Positions 39,665 to 52,700 of a stretch of 64,000 nt of DNA are shown one piece after another; the first letter of the stretch is position 1, and every line of letters starts with the position of its first letter. A model generated the notes under the pieces. It saw only the letters and a list, made by a program, of their open reading frames with translations, was not told where the DNA came from and did not search any database. Made by a program: the position numbers and the translations under genes. This DNA comes from Gordius sp. MW1 (Eukaryota > Nematomorpha > Gordioida > Gordea > Gordiidae), in the NCBI GenBank assembly GCA_964036665.1, contig OZ038533.1, positions 18,906,575 to 18,970,574 of the forward strand, written 5' to 3'.

Positions 39665-42600
39665 ATTGGATTACAGCAAAAATAAACGGTAAAGGGAGGG
39701 AGTATACTTTTTTTAATTAACTCTTAGGTATATAACATAGGGAAATGAGGGGAATTAAATAGCCACAAATCGCCGCACTTCTTCTAAGAATCTAATGTCA
39801 GGAAGTTCAGTAACTTATTGGTTAAAGGTGGGGGGTAAAAACCCAACATTTATCCAAAGGTAAATAAATGTGAATAAATGACTAGAATTCACGTTGAGCA
39901 TGTGCATTTCTTTGGTTGACCTCGTGTTAAAGCAAATTAATAATTTTGGATAAAAATCACTGGAAAAATTAAATGTATATGACTAGATAGATAGAAAAAG
40001 ATTCAGGAGTTATGGTGTGCAATTTTTTGGTAATTTGATACGACTAGAAGGGATTGGGTATCAGTTTGGTGTGTATATATGTATATATTAAGTTTAATAA
40101 CAGCCAAAAAAACAAAATAAGGTTTATATTATTATGACTGAATCGAGAAGCCCTCTAAATTTTATAGCAATGGCGAGTGAGTGAGTAATCCTGGTTAATG
40201 GCCTTGGAACATGACTTCATAGGGTGGTGCACACCGCCTGTTAATAATATTACGTGTTGTAAACATTTTGTTAATATTAAATTCGGCATAAGGACAATGG
40301 GCGAAAAAAACGTTAATCTAAAATTACGCAACATAATCGAAATAGCCTTGATTTCTGCATATTCTTTTCCCTCATACCCCCAATTATATTTATAGCTTAT
40401 GCAAAAAATAACATGAAAAAACGACCGTTTGAAATTTATCTATAGACAGGGTAAATAAGAAATCCATAACATAAATATCGATTTTGTGTCGTAATATTAG
40501 TGGAACATATTTTTTCTTCGAAAGTCTACAATTTTGTGGTAAAAATTGGTCAATGTCCCCTTAATTTATGTTATTTTTATTGAGGTTTGTTTAATATTCT
40601 GTAAGTAAATCGATTTATATGCATTTAAAAGGGATGAGTTTCATAAAAACTATAATTCTATTTTATTCGACAAAGTTGATTTAATATGATTATAGGTCAA
40701 ACAAAATTTGTTGTTATCGTCAATAATTTAAAGTAAAACTAAATTATTAATTAGTAGATGTACAAAACACAACTAAATTAAATTTATTTAATCAAACATG
40801 TAATTTAAAACTCAAATTTTTAACCAAATCCTCCTTAATTTTATTTATAAGTTTAAAAAATATTATAGGAAACTGAATATAAAAATCACGAGCTAGTCAA
40901 AAATTGATTGACAAAAAATAACAAACCTAAAACAAAAAAGGTACAAACTTTTATATGTAAAAGTTAAAAATGGGCTTGATTTATAACAAAGATAACTTTT
41001 TAACAATTTAAGGAATAGAAGCTAACCCTTAATGCTCCCTCTTAACTATAATTGAAACAGTTACTATTAATAAACAACAAATAATGTTTAACAAGTTAAT
41101 ACTATTTTTTCAAAATAAATAACTTTTTAAAAATTTAGGGAATAGAAGCTAATCCAAAAGATTCCCTCATAATTGAAACAATTACTATGAATATACAGAA
41201 AAAATTAAAATATAAAGTTTGCTTTTAGTAACAATAAAAAACTTCTAATCTGCAAAAAAAAATATTTAGCATTGATATGTAATTTAGAAAAAGTAATAAA
41301 CATGAATCCCTGTTAATGTATCTGCTTTTAAACATACATAGCATAATAACTCTAGGCAATTTTTGTTAGTATATAATGTTCAATTATATATATCAGCATT
41401 GTTGAAATAACTTAGTTGTAATTTATTTATAACTTAACAATAAATAATAGAAGTGACTTTATATATAGCTTAATAATAAACTTTGCCAAAATGATAAGTA
41501 TATAAGCGTGTAAAATGCCCTCAAGCCAAAACATTTACTTTGGATCCGGCTCGCATATGTTTAAGTAAAGTGTACGCCAATCCGAACCTATTTAAGGATC
41601 ATTGCCAATAATTTCATAAACAAAAAGTTAAATGGCAGATAAAATAATTAAAAAAATTTATGATAAAATGTAAATTTATCTAGGTTTTATTAATTAAAGA
41701 TGCTCCTTTCTTAAGCCTAACTCCTTTTAAATTTTAAAGGCAAGCTTACTTTAGGCAGCTAAGGTTTGGCTCATAAACATAAAATCTATGTTTTAATCCA
41801 TATAGAAATATTCCTATCTTACAAATTTGCATTTTTAAAAGGAGTTTGTAATCTTAATAAGTAACTTCTTTGATTATATCTTATAGCTGCCAGGGCTACA
41901 TACTTTTTTATAGCATTCCCAAAAAAAATTTGACACCCAAAAACTATATTATTGAAAGTTTGTAAGTTTTGAGTAAGTATAATCGAGCAGTAATAGTATT
42001 GACAAAAAAAATAAGGTAAATCTGAAGCTTATTTAAGGCTAGAATTTAGGTTACGAACTAATTAGTTATTCTTTCAAATAGTTGCTGAAGAAATTATATA
42101 ATATCTTGTGGGAACTACTTTATATGAGAATAGATATTATTGTTTAAACCTATTTGAATTTCAAAATTTTGTTTTGCTTGGCGAAAGTGCCACTATAGAT
42201 TTTAAACCAATATTTGTAATGCATTACCATTCATAACACTAACATAGAACAAGCTAGCCTTTGTAATAAATTATTGTAATTTTTAATAAAAACGCCCAAA
42301 TTTTCGCAGAGTATCATTTGGCTAAATATCATACTCTTTTCCATGCAACATTTCACTCCGATTTTCAATGTTTTTGAATTTTCCGACCCTGCTCGATTAA
42401 CTTATTTAAAGATATGGGTAGACGCTGCGACATTTTAAAATATCTACAGGTTTTTATTAAAACTAAAATTGTAGTATCGCAAAGTTCAGTTTAGCAACGA
42501 GGCTTAAGATACTTTCGGTATTTAATTTATAAAAAAATGTCATTTATGCGCTTATATCTCTTCGTTTTATTCATATTTTTAATTACAAATAAACCTGTTT

Positions 42601-43249
42601 AAAATTTTTTTAAAGTTGTGCAGTTTTTATCTTATTTTTGAGAGAAGCTAGAGTTAGAAAACAAAATTGCCTTGATGCATACTGAATTATTTGCAACCTA
42701 AAATATTGTAGATTCATTATCCTTAATGGATAGGTTAGTTACAAAAGCCAATCTCAATTTAACACGTTATAAATAGCGTGGTCAGTTAACGCTATGGTAA
42801 ATTTAGTTTGATGTAATAGGTTTCTAAAACGAAATACAAGATATCGAAGACTTTGGGATATAGCCAATTGAGACCTTCTGCATTGTGGTGGGTATCATCC
42901 GACAAATGAGTAGGGAAAAGTTTAAATGCTACGCCCTAAAAACATTATCTTTTAAAGCTCTTTAATCAATCAACATATTATAAATTCATACAATAGAACA
43001 ATTCTGGTAAATTAAAAAATAATAGCTGTAGAAAATAATCAACATAAGTGAGAACAAATAAAATTATTTTAATAATTTTTCAGCGGCTAAACTAAAATGC
43101 ACGATTTTACTTTTTATTTTTACTCTGAGGCATATTACTGAAATCATACCTGTAGCTTCGACTTAGTAATGACAAAAGAATGATTACAAAGTGGCTTAGG
43201 TAAAGATCACAACCTTTAAGTAATGTGAGAGTTAATGTCACATCTTTTA
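39665..43249. other. Upstream of SLC4 exon 1: AT-rich spacer
   Basis: Contains no recognisable gene apart from the tandem duplication at 41 kb. It should hold the long-form promoter, but no TATA-initiator pair stands out. Confidence 0.45.
40985..41200. repeat. Local tandem duplication, about 120 bp
   Basis: Two adjacent copies sharing GGAATAGAAGCTAA, ATAATTGAAACA and ATTACTAT in the same order, diverged. Confidence 0.6.
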
Positions 43250-43679
43250 TAACATATTTGTAATTGTTTTGATTAGTTTCTTCCATCTTGACCGGGTGAG
43301 TGCCATATCTTGACTAATCTCTTTTGTTTTCATTACTTTATCGACTTGACCTTTATACGTGACTCGGGGTCGTCCTCTTCCTCACTTGCCCGTTACCTCC
43401 ATGTCCAGTACTTTTCGATTTAGGTCATTAGTGTCCCTTCTTAGTATATGCCCATACCACCTTAGCCGATTTTCGCCATAGGTTGAATACTCATTTTTGT
43501 CATGAGCAGGTCATTCGTCATTTGGTCGAGCTTAGTATACCCCAAGCTCCACGTCATTCTCATCTCTGTGGCTTGTAATAGCTTTCCTTCCGTGGTGTTT
43601 AATGCCAATGTTTCCCTTCCATAGAGTAACACCGGTCTTACGATATAAGCTTTGCTCTTCAACCATATTGACATTCTCT

Positions 43680-44540
43680 TAGAGAACTGCAAAGTCACTT
43701 ATTTTAAACCGAACCCGACCCAAAAATTTTTTAAAAATTTTTCAACCCGAACCCGACCCGAAAGCATTTTAAATTTTTAAGCCCGAACCCGACATGAAAT
43801 CATTTTAAAAATTTCAACCCGAACCCGACCCGAATGCATTTTAAAATTTTCAATCCGAACCCGACCCGGCCCGAAAGAGTTAAAAAAAATTTAACCGAAT
43901 CCCTTTCGAACGTTTCTAATTTTGGTATCCAACGCGAGAGTAAGAAAAATTGCGGTTTGCATCATGGGTGTAGCCAGGGGGTGGCAGGGATGGGCTTATG
44001 GCCCCCTCTAAATCCAAATAATTTTAGACCAATTATGGCTAAAATTAAAAAAATTGTCTCTCAATCATTATTACCCCCCCCCCCTTTTAATTTCAATTTC
44101 CTGGCTACTGCCATGAGGGTGTTTAAAATTTAATCGACAAATTTAAGTGCGATTTATGAAAACAATTAATTCCACTGATTTTGATTACTAAATTTATTTT
44201 AATAATTTTTTATAGGTATATATATATAATAGCATACAATATCTGGTAACATTCAATTTGAAATATAGTTTTGCAAATGAATCATTTAACTTAATAAATG
44301 ATCTTCAATTATAAATTTCGATATTTATCAAAAAATATTATACATAATAGCATTATTTTTAAAGATTTGTCCCGTGTATTATGCAATGTATGATTCATAA
44401 CCCTTGACCCGACACTTTCCAAACCGACCCGAAAGCATATTAAAATTTTTAACCCGAATCCGACCGGAAGACATTTCAAAATTTTTAAGTCGAACCCGAC
44501 CCGACCCGGTTGGGTCTCGAGTCACCCGTGCAGTTCTCTA
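43680..44540. mobile_element. hAT element family C, copy 3
   Basis: TAGAGAACTGCA ... TGCAGTTCTCTA, perfect duplication CATTCTCT (43,672-43,679 and 44,541-44,548) made in LINE sequence. CCCGACCCGA-type repeats at both ends. Confidence 0.87.
43963..44115. mobile_element. hAT-type MITE family B, copy 12
   Basis: CATGGGTGTAGCCAGG ... CTGGCTACTGCCATG, inserted within hAT element C3, which is itself inside the LINE. Confidence 0.7.
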
Positions 44541-47132
44541 CATTCTCTTGTCGCACATACAACGGATACAATTCGCCATTCAGGCCATCCTTTTTGGTTC
44601 CTGGCATTGACTTCCGTCGGACAACCTCCTCTTGAGGTAGCAACGAGCCAAGGTATTAAACCTGTCTACTTTTAGGTACTTTAGATGGTCATCTAGCGAT
44701 GGGCTGCCTGTACCGTTCATTTCCATGTACACCGTTTTTCGATCGTTGACCTTTAAACCATATTCAGCTATCGCGCTTTGACCATTTTTCGGCTTCTTCG
44801 AATACTTTCTCCCTTGTTTCCTCGCATAGTACTATATCATCGGCATATAGCTGGCGATGGCTTTTGAATGTCCCTCGTTATCTTGTCTATAATAATATTC
44901 AATAGAAAGGGACTTAAAGCCGATCCTTGATGTAATCCAATTTTAACCCGAAAAGATTTAGAGTCTCCATCTGTCGTCCTACGCAAGAGTTTGAGGCTTC
45001 ATAAATATTTTCATAAGCCGTATATATGAGTCAGGGATATTTTGTTTTCTAAGGCGGCACCATATTAAATCGCGGGGAACCGTGTCATAAGCTTTCTCCA
45101 AGTCAAAGACCATATGTAGGTCTTTCTTTTTTCACCATACTTATCCATCATTTGTCTTGGTGCGAAGATTGGGTCGATTGTGGATTTGCCGGCCACAAAT
45201 CCGAATTGGTTAGTCGATATTTCCACCTCGTTTTTCAGCCTTGTTACTAAGATTAAGATCCTTTCCATTAGCTTCAAGGAGTGGCAAGTTAGCTTGATAC
45301 CTCTGTAATTGCCACAGTCTTAAGGGTCTCCTTTGCCTTTAAATAAGGGTATAACGTGCTTGCTCTACATTGATTAGGAATTCGCTCTTCTACCAATATT
45401 TTGTTAAGAAGGTTCGTCATGGTGGTGACTCCTTCTTCACGACATCCGAGCAATGCTTCCATAGGTCATCTGGGCCATTTGCTTTTCCTTTTTGCATCTT
45501 GTTCATCTGTGTCCTAACTTCATACTCCTGAAAGAGTTCGACCATACTTATATTTGGCTCAATTTTGGGAAGGCATTCCTTGTCATTTGCAATATTCATA
45601 AGGTTCTTAAAATATCCTCCACCCTTCCATCACTTTCTTCGGCTTGAATAAGGTTTGACCCTTATCGTTTTTGACTATTTTAAGAACTCCGACATCGCGA
45701 CTCTTCTTCTCCCTTATCTTGGCCAATTTGTGCATAGGCCTATCGCCCCCTTTATGATCCAGTTTGTTTGCCATCTCGGTGTAGGCGGCATTCTTCGCTA
45801 TTGCAACGGCTTTCTTTGCGTCCATGTACTCTTGATAATGCTCCGACATTTTTGATTTATGCCACCGTCTATATAGATTTTTCTTTCTTTCGATGTCCTA
45901 ACCATTGATCTCACCACCATAGTTCCCTATTCAGAGCTTTGCCTCCTTTGGTCTGTCCTAGAACACAAATCGCTGCTTATGCCCTTAGATAGCGTCTCCC
46001 AATCGTCGTCTACGTCCCTTTGCAACTTCCTTGCACCCAAGAGTGATGAGGCTTTTTTATGGTATTTTTCGTTCGTCGACATATCCTTTAGCCTTTCATA
46101 TCGAATTCGAGGTTCATAGACCTTTCTTCTTTCGGAAATTACTCTTCTGTCAAGATCCATAACAAGGGGACGATGTTGCCTGGCGATTTCTTCTTCCGAT
46201 ATTACTTTGCAATCCTTGATACTCCATAAGTCCTTTCGCCGTATAAGCAAATAGTCAATTTGACTAAAATGCTTCCCATTTCTATAAGTCACAATATGAT
46301 CTTCGCGTTTTCGGAAATTGGTGTTAACGATCGCCATGTTGGATTTTTAGGATACTTGGAGAATTTCCCCTTATTTGTTCTTCAGATCTTGCCCATAGCC
46401 TCCATGATTGCGTTCATAGCCGAGGCGATCTTTACCCACATGGTACGTTGCAATTCGCCCCAATTTAGCCTTCCTGTGCTATTCCTTGTATTTCTTTTCC
46501 CGATGAATCGAAAAATATGTCTTTCTCTGATTCCATACACCCAATTTGGGGAGCATATGCGCACATAACGATTAGGAAATCCCCTTGATCTGCAATGTTC
46601 ACCCACATTAGCCTGTCTGAAACAACGATTGACTTTCACCACCTTGTCCTTAAACGATTCGCTCAGAACGATACCGACCCCGTTTCTACGATTTGGTGAC
46701 CCATTGTAAAAAAGCTTGTATCCTTCTCCTAATTCCCGAGCTTTCGTTCCGTTCCATCTCGTCTCTTGTAAACAGGCGATGTGTACCTTTCTTTTTTTTA
46801 GCATTTGTGCGACTTTGATGCTCTTCCCCGTCAACGTTTCCACATCCAGCGTTATTCGCATTCTTTCCACAACTAATTTCCTTAACCGCCCGTTGTGAGT
46901 TGGGCAGTAACCCTAGTGTTTTTGCCACATTGCACGGGCGGGGTATGCAGTGCGCGTCGTTTGTGAAGGACGCCCTAGCGTTCTCTTGTAAAATCTTGTT
47001 TGAAACTATCATGATTTGAAATTGGTTTTTATAGCCGGTTTCCGACCTGACGCCAACCCTCCACTTTTTGCACACGGACTTGGGACCGTCGTCTTAATTA
47101 TGGATAAAAAATAAGACATCTTTATATCAATT

Positions 47133-47371
47133 CAGTGGCGTAAATAAGGGGGGTGGGGATCCGCCCCCCCCCCCGTTTTTTGATTAATAACTATATTAAA
47201 TTGGTTAAAATATTATCGTTTAGTTACATCAAAGACTCACATTTATAAAAACCTAGAAACATAATATATACATCTAATTTTTTTGATTTAATTTTTTGAC
47301 AAAATTCCTTGTAAATTTTTTTTTGCCAGATTTCCCCCCCCCCTTACGTAAAAATCCTGGCTAGGCGCCTG
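47133..47371. mobile_element. hAT-type MITE related to family B (CAGTGGCG ends)
   Basis: CAGTGGCGTAAATAAGG ... CCTGGCTAGGCGCCTG, perfect 8-bp duplication TATCAATT. CAGTGGCG is a typical hAT terminus. Confidence 0.78.
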
Positions 47372-47754
47372 TATCAATTTACCGGCCGTGGAAGGCTTAT
47401 AACAGTGTTTCGCTGGACATGCTTAGATAAAGTCTAGGAGGAAAAATCATGAAACCGCAAAAAGGACAGTGGGAGTGCCTAAGACATTAATCGTTGTCAT
47501 AGAGCATACTTGTAAAAGATGCATATGATATTCGTTTTTGGGGATGGCCAAATCATTTAAAAAAACATTAAATAATTCAGGCAAGTAAACCATTTAAGCT
47601 CAATTGGTAATTCATCCTCCATAAATCAGGCAAAATAATTTCAAAATTTGATCTCAAGGGGGCCGTTCTATAATTTAAAAAGTTTTATGCTGCATTATTT
47701 AATAAGTCTAGCCTTAAAAAATTGAGGGAGAGTTAACGAAATGATGGGAAAATA

Positions 47755-48941
47755 AAAAACTCAAGCCTTCGGCCCTCGTGGGAAGGGGGAGAAGGGAAGG
47801 GAAGAGGGGAAGGGAAGGGGGGACGACTCATCTGTACTTCGTATAAATGTATCATATTTGCTATGCAATTTATGGGCGAGAAAGGTGGGAAGGGGCGATA
47901 ATGCCTATAAGGGGGTATTAAATGCCTAATGATTAATTAATTATTTATACAAATTTTCCATTTATAGGCAAAATATAATATAGGCAAGGGTTAGGGTTAG
48001 ATTTAGTGTTTGCATCTAGTTGCGTATTACATTAGGTTTTATGGCCTTTAGTGATTATGGGTCTAACAAACATTATATTATAAAACATCACAATGTTAAG
48101 AATTTGCAGAATTGTTAGGAGAAATTTTTTGTTGAATTTGAACAATTTTTAATTAAAAAAAACAAAAATTTGGCCAATGGTCACTTTTTCTCTATTGGTC
48201 AGTACCAACAGATACTCTATAAGTCAATGATAGCCAAAAAAACGGAAAAAAAAATTTTGATGCTCACTTTGGCCAATGGTCATTTTTTTCCATTGGTCAG
48301 CAGCCTGGACACGGTAAAAGTGGATATAAATTCATAAGAGTAAAAAAAACGAAAAAAAAGTTTTCGAATCACATTTTGGCCAATGGTCATTTTATTCCAT
48401 TGGTCAGCAGCCAGCGGAGGGCCAAAAAGTCATAATAGCAATGGTAGTAACAGGAACAATCATAATAGTCAAAAAAAAAACGAAAAAAATAATTTCGATT
48501 CACATTTTGGCCAATGGTCATTTTTTCCATCGGTCAGGAGCCAGCGGACGGCCAAAAATTCTTATTATCAATGATAGTAACAAGAACAATCATAAGAGTC
48601 AAATCAAAACTCCGGGATTCCAACTAAAAAACTAGTTAAATTGCATAGCAATTAAAAGTAAACAACTTTTATTTATGTTTATTATATAATAGCTAATTTA
48701 AAAAATCTTATATATAACACAATGAGGGAGATAGAGATGAGGGGTGGGGCACCTCTTATGCATTAATTTAAAAAATAACACAGCGAGGGAGATAGAGATG
48801 AGGGGTGGGTCACCTCTTTCTTATGCTTTAATTTAAAAAATCGATAACCTAATATACCCAATGCAAATAGATAGGGAGGATACAACGGACGGACGGACGG
48901 ACGGACACCAAAAAACGAGCCCATAAATTGCATAGCAATTA
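47755..48941 (-). mobile_element. HINE/Helentron-like element H3, shorter array
   Basis: Same ends and order as H1/H2 but fewer array units. The hairpin arm has changed (CAAGCCTTCGGCCC), so the stem is weakened. It lies in the spacer between the two genes. Confidence 0.58.
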
Positions 48942-49668
48942 AAATTTGGTAATGACTTGGGTAATGTAAAACATATGGACCGGTTTCCTATCAAAGCCCT
49001 AATCTGCTTATCGTTTTACAAAAATATTGATAAATAAAAAAGCTTTAAATCTTAATTTTTAGCCATAATTAAAGATAATATTAAGAATTATTTAAAAGCC
49101 TAAAATTTTGGAACTTTAAGAATATTTTAAGCAGAAATAAGTGTAATCTTTCACTTTCTTATTTTCATCAATTCTTTAACCATGATAGATGAAAATCTAA
49201 AAAATCAAAATTTAATCCTATAAGTCATAATAAAAATAATTCTTGTTTAAAATAATAAAGCACAAATTATATAATAAATAATTTGGAGCCACTTTACATC
49301 TCAAAATATCCACTTCAAAATTTTCAATTTTTTTACAAACGGACTAATTGTTTTTAATGGCGGGCAGGTGATCTTATATAGACTAATTCTCAATTTACTC
49401 TTTTATATCGACGTATAGGGACTTAAAAATACAACAAAGCATTTAAACATTATTTTTAATCCCCTTACCAAAAAATCTTTATTTGATAGTAATAAAACTT
49501 TATGATTTTTTTACAAACAAGGTCATTACAATTAATTATTTTATTATATAATATAAAATTGAGCACTTATTATTTATAAAAAATGGAGCAAGTGCAATTA
49601 AATATTATTAATATTGGTTCAACGAAATGGAATATACAGTATTTAAATACGAATTCAAGCGAATTTTT
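48942..49668. other. MED14 3' flank
   Basis: AT-rich, with candidate polyadenylation hexamers near the stop and nothing else identified. Confidence 0.5.
49540..49545 (-). terminator. Candidate polyadenylation signal for MED14
   Basis: AATAAA on the minus strand about 125 nt past the stop codon. Another is at 49,478-49,483. Confidence 0.45.
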
Positions 49669-49736
49669 TTAAAGGTTTGTCGGCAGGACCAAATTTGTAA
49701 TTAATTCTCTGACGGCTGGATACAAAGTGCATTCTT
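49669..49736 (-). CDS. MED14: MED14 exon p (terminal exon)
   Basis: Acceptor TTTATTGTAG, then KECTLYPAVRELITNLVLPT and NL, stop TAA at 49,669-49,671. It matches human GECTIFAAVRDLMANLTLPP. The split Lys codon confirms the junction. It is only 68 bp. Confidence 0.93.
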
Positions 49737-52700
49737 CTACAATAAAAATAATTTAATTTTGTATTAATATATTTTATAAAAGTTTATTATAATTTAAATA
49801 TTGACTTGTACTTTAAAACATATACAAATGTAATTTAAACTCTTTTCGCCATCCCGACAGAGTTCATTATATAAATTAAGACTCTAAGTCTAATATTTTT
49901 ATTTGAAAATCTTAAAAATTGATAAAAATATTGACGTAATCTCAATCCTTAGCTCAATGCATTTTCCTTTACATGTAGAGCATATTACTTTTAAATTTGT
50001 TAAATAAATTCAACGATTACACTTTTAATCACTTTTACAATTTATGATTTTAATTACTTAAAGTTTAATAAATCATTTTTTGTAAAATACTTGGCCTGTT
50101 CACCAATTAAAAACTATTTCATTAATCTTTGCAGCCTAGCAGAACCAATTAAATCAAAGTTCATGGCTTTCTATCAAAATTTCATATCCATTAAGTAATC
50201 AATTAAAATTTAAAATATAGTGGTTATGGGGTTTGCATAGAGATTCCAATGCGATTCGATAAAAACCTAACTTATAGCCTGTAAGGGCAATTTATCTAGC
50301 CTAAGATATAAACAAAGTCATGGGCGGAATCAAGGGGGGGGGCAGGGAGGGGCAGCTGCCCTCCTCCAAATCCAAAAAATGATTATTTTGCCCCTCTCTA
50401 AATCATTATTGCCCCCCTCTTATTCCAATGCTGGCTACGCCCATGAACAAAGTGGGTATTAAAGGTAAGATGGTCAATTTACTGGGATTCATGTGGTATT
50501 CGGCGAAGCGTTTGAAAAGGTTACTGATAGTTGTAAAAGCTGGATTGCTGACCGATTGAGCTGGTGCATTAGGGGCTCTCGGGTCTGCTAGCTGGGTCGT
50601 GTTGTTGTTGAGATCGTGAACCAAAGGAATCACCAAACAGTAGGGAATATTGGTTTGAGCGAAGGACGTCGTCGAACCCGTCATTTGGTTGTATTGGCGC
50701 CTTATTTCGACCTTTAGAAATGTTAGAATAGATGAATTTTTTTACCTTAAAGGCCGGTCGACGATGACAAAATACACTTTGATATAAATTTAAAAGATTT
50801 TTAAAGAATATTTTTCATAGATTTATTCACCTAACGCTCCTGTGAATAAATCTCCGAAAAATATACTTTGGTATGTTGGATAATTTATAATTAACCCATC
50901 GATGTGCTGAAATGTACACTATATTATAAAAGGGAATATCTTAGGTTTCATCCACTTCAGTATCCAAGCTAATCTCGTAAATTGCTTGCCAGGAAGACTG
51001 ACAATATAAGACAAGACTTAAAGAATGTAAACTAACTCGTGCATTTTCCTATTTAAATGATTAAATTAAGTAATGATAATGCCCTGGAAAATTAAACTAA
51101 AACGCTATAACACTAATTAGAGCTTAATAAATGCATACCAAATATTGTTGTTTTAATTAGACAGTTAGTTATAAGCCTAAAATTTGTATAAATGAGACCT
51201 AGTTAATAGAACGACTAACAACTAACAAAATATATAACAATACAATTGATATACATTTTGTATTTTATAGATAAGATAAGTAAATTCTTAAAATTAACTA
51301 AAAAGCAATCTTAATTATGAGCATGCTTGCACAAAAAAAGTAATTGTATATTAATAAGGCAATTGTAATATATTACAGCACAACATAGTCGATTTGGGGT
51401 ATTGGATTATAAATTTCATGTTGGTTAATAATTTTCACAAATTTTTCCTTCAACTCTCAGGTTATCTAGCCCTTAAGACTCAACCTTATTTTCTAGCCTC
51501 TTTTCACTTTTTCGCACAAATATCGACATTATTATATTTGAAATATTTCTCTAGCATTTAATGTTCAACTTAACGTTGTAACAAAATTAACTAATAAATT
51601 GCGGTTTGTTGATATTTTGAAGAAGATAATAGTAATGCTAATTAGAGAAAACTTTCAAGTTAACTCCAGCTCTTCCTAAATGGGGTTACTATTATCTTCT
51701 TCCAAATAATTAAAGCAATTTTATTTAGTCAAATTTAAAAAGTCTATCTATAAAACGGAAATCTCACGAAAAAGAGCATCTTGTTCTTTATGACCACAGC
51801 TGGAGTTCCAACTGGGGCTAAGACTGGGCCCGACGGGGGTATAGTTAAACACCAATGCAGTGACCACTTAAAAATCGTAGCTTGAGGATCTGGTGGTGTT
51901 GCTTGAGAACTCAACGTTTCGAGACGCATAATTTCCAAAATATCTTTCAAAATGCGCGGAGGAGCCGCTAGGATGCGGCAAAAAGATACGATCGCGTTAA
52001 TCCTGTACGGAGGACAAGCCACCTAATATGAAAATTTTGCCATAGTAACGGTAATAATTTGCTTTTTATAACGGTAAATTAAGTTTTGATGAACCAACTT
52101 AAAACAGTAGATCAACCAAAACTAAAGAAAAAATTAAGGGTAAAATGTTTATATCTTTAAATAAAATTAATTAGCCAGTTTAAATAGCAACAACTTAGAC
52201 AAGTTGCTAAAAGAAATTCATTAATAAAGGTAATGAGTGGGCCACAAATAATGGAATTTGGGCTTGGGCGAGGTCAAAAAATTAAAGCCAACCAGCGGTC
52301 ATAAGCTATTGTATTTGCGAAAGCAAAATAAATGTTTTTTAAATAAGCATAAATCCACAGCCATTAAAAACCCGTTAAGTTTCCACGGCAATTATTCAAA
52401 AATTACAAGTTGGACAGGACAGACAACAAAAAGCGAGCCCATAAATTGCATAGCAATTAAATATATTACTATAACAAAAAAATTAAGAATAACGATATAA
52501 ACTTTGGTTTTAAAAAAGGTGTCTAGAGTTTGGGCATCGTATTCCGTGATAAAAAAATCCTGGGATTGTTGTTGTGGAACGGCGTAAAATGTAATCTTTA
52601 AATCTTCGCATCGAGCATTCAAATCCAAACTCACTTGACATTGAATGCAATTGGCTTGAAACGTTATTGCACCGGCGTCGACCACACCCAAAACTAGTAA

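Larger units (their letters stand above)
43250..47095 (-). pseudogene. RTE-type non-LTR retrotransposon, degenerate and interrupted
   Basis: The 5' part (46.4-46.9 kb) encodes an AP-type endonuclease with the HIACLQETRWNG motif, then about 45.6-46.3 kb of linker, and reverse transcriptase with NQFGFVAGKSTIDPIF (about 45.2 kb) and the catalytic LYADDIVL (about 44.83-44.85 kb). The C-terminal VLLYGRETLALNT and GRGR...TRSRWKKL segments lie at 43.3-43.7 kb. Frames change repeatedly and stops are present, so it is dead. A hAT element (43,680-44,540) splits its 3' part. It belongs to the RTE/BovB-like clade by endonuclease and RT pattern. Confidence 0.88.

Noticed and set aside
46260-46568. Plus-strand ORF of 102 codons
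   Set aside because: It is the complement of the LINE endonuclease region on the minus strand.
47990-48005. GGGTTAGGGTTAG as a telomere or internal telomeric tract
   Set aside because: Too short, and located at the same position in each HINE-like copy.
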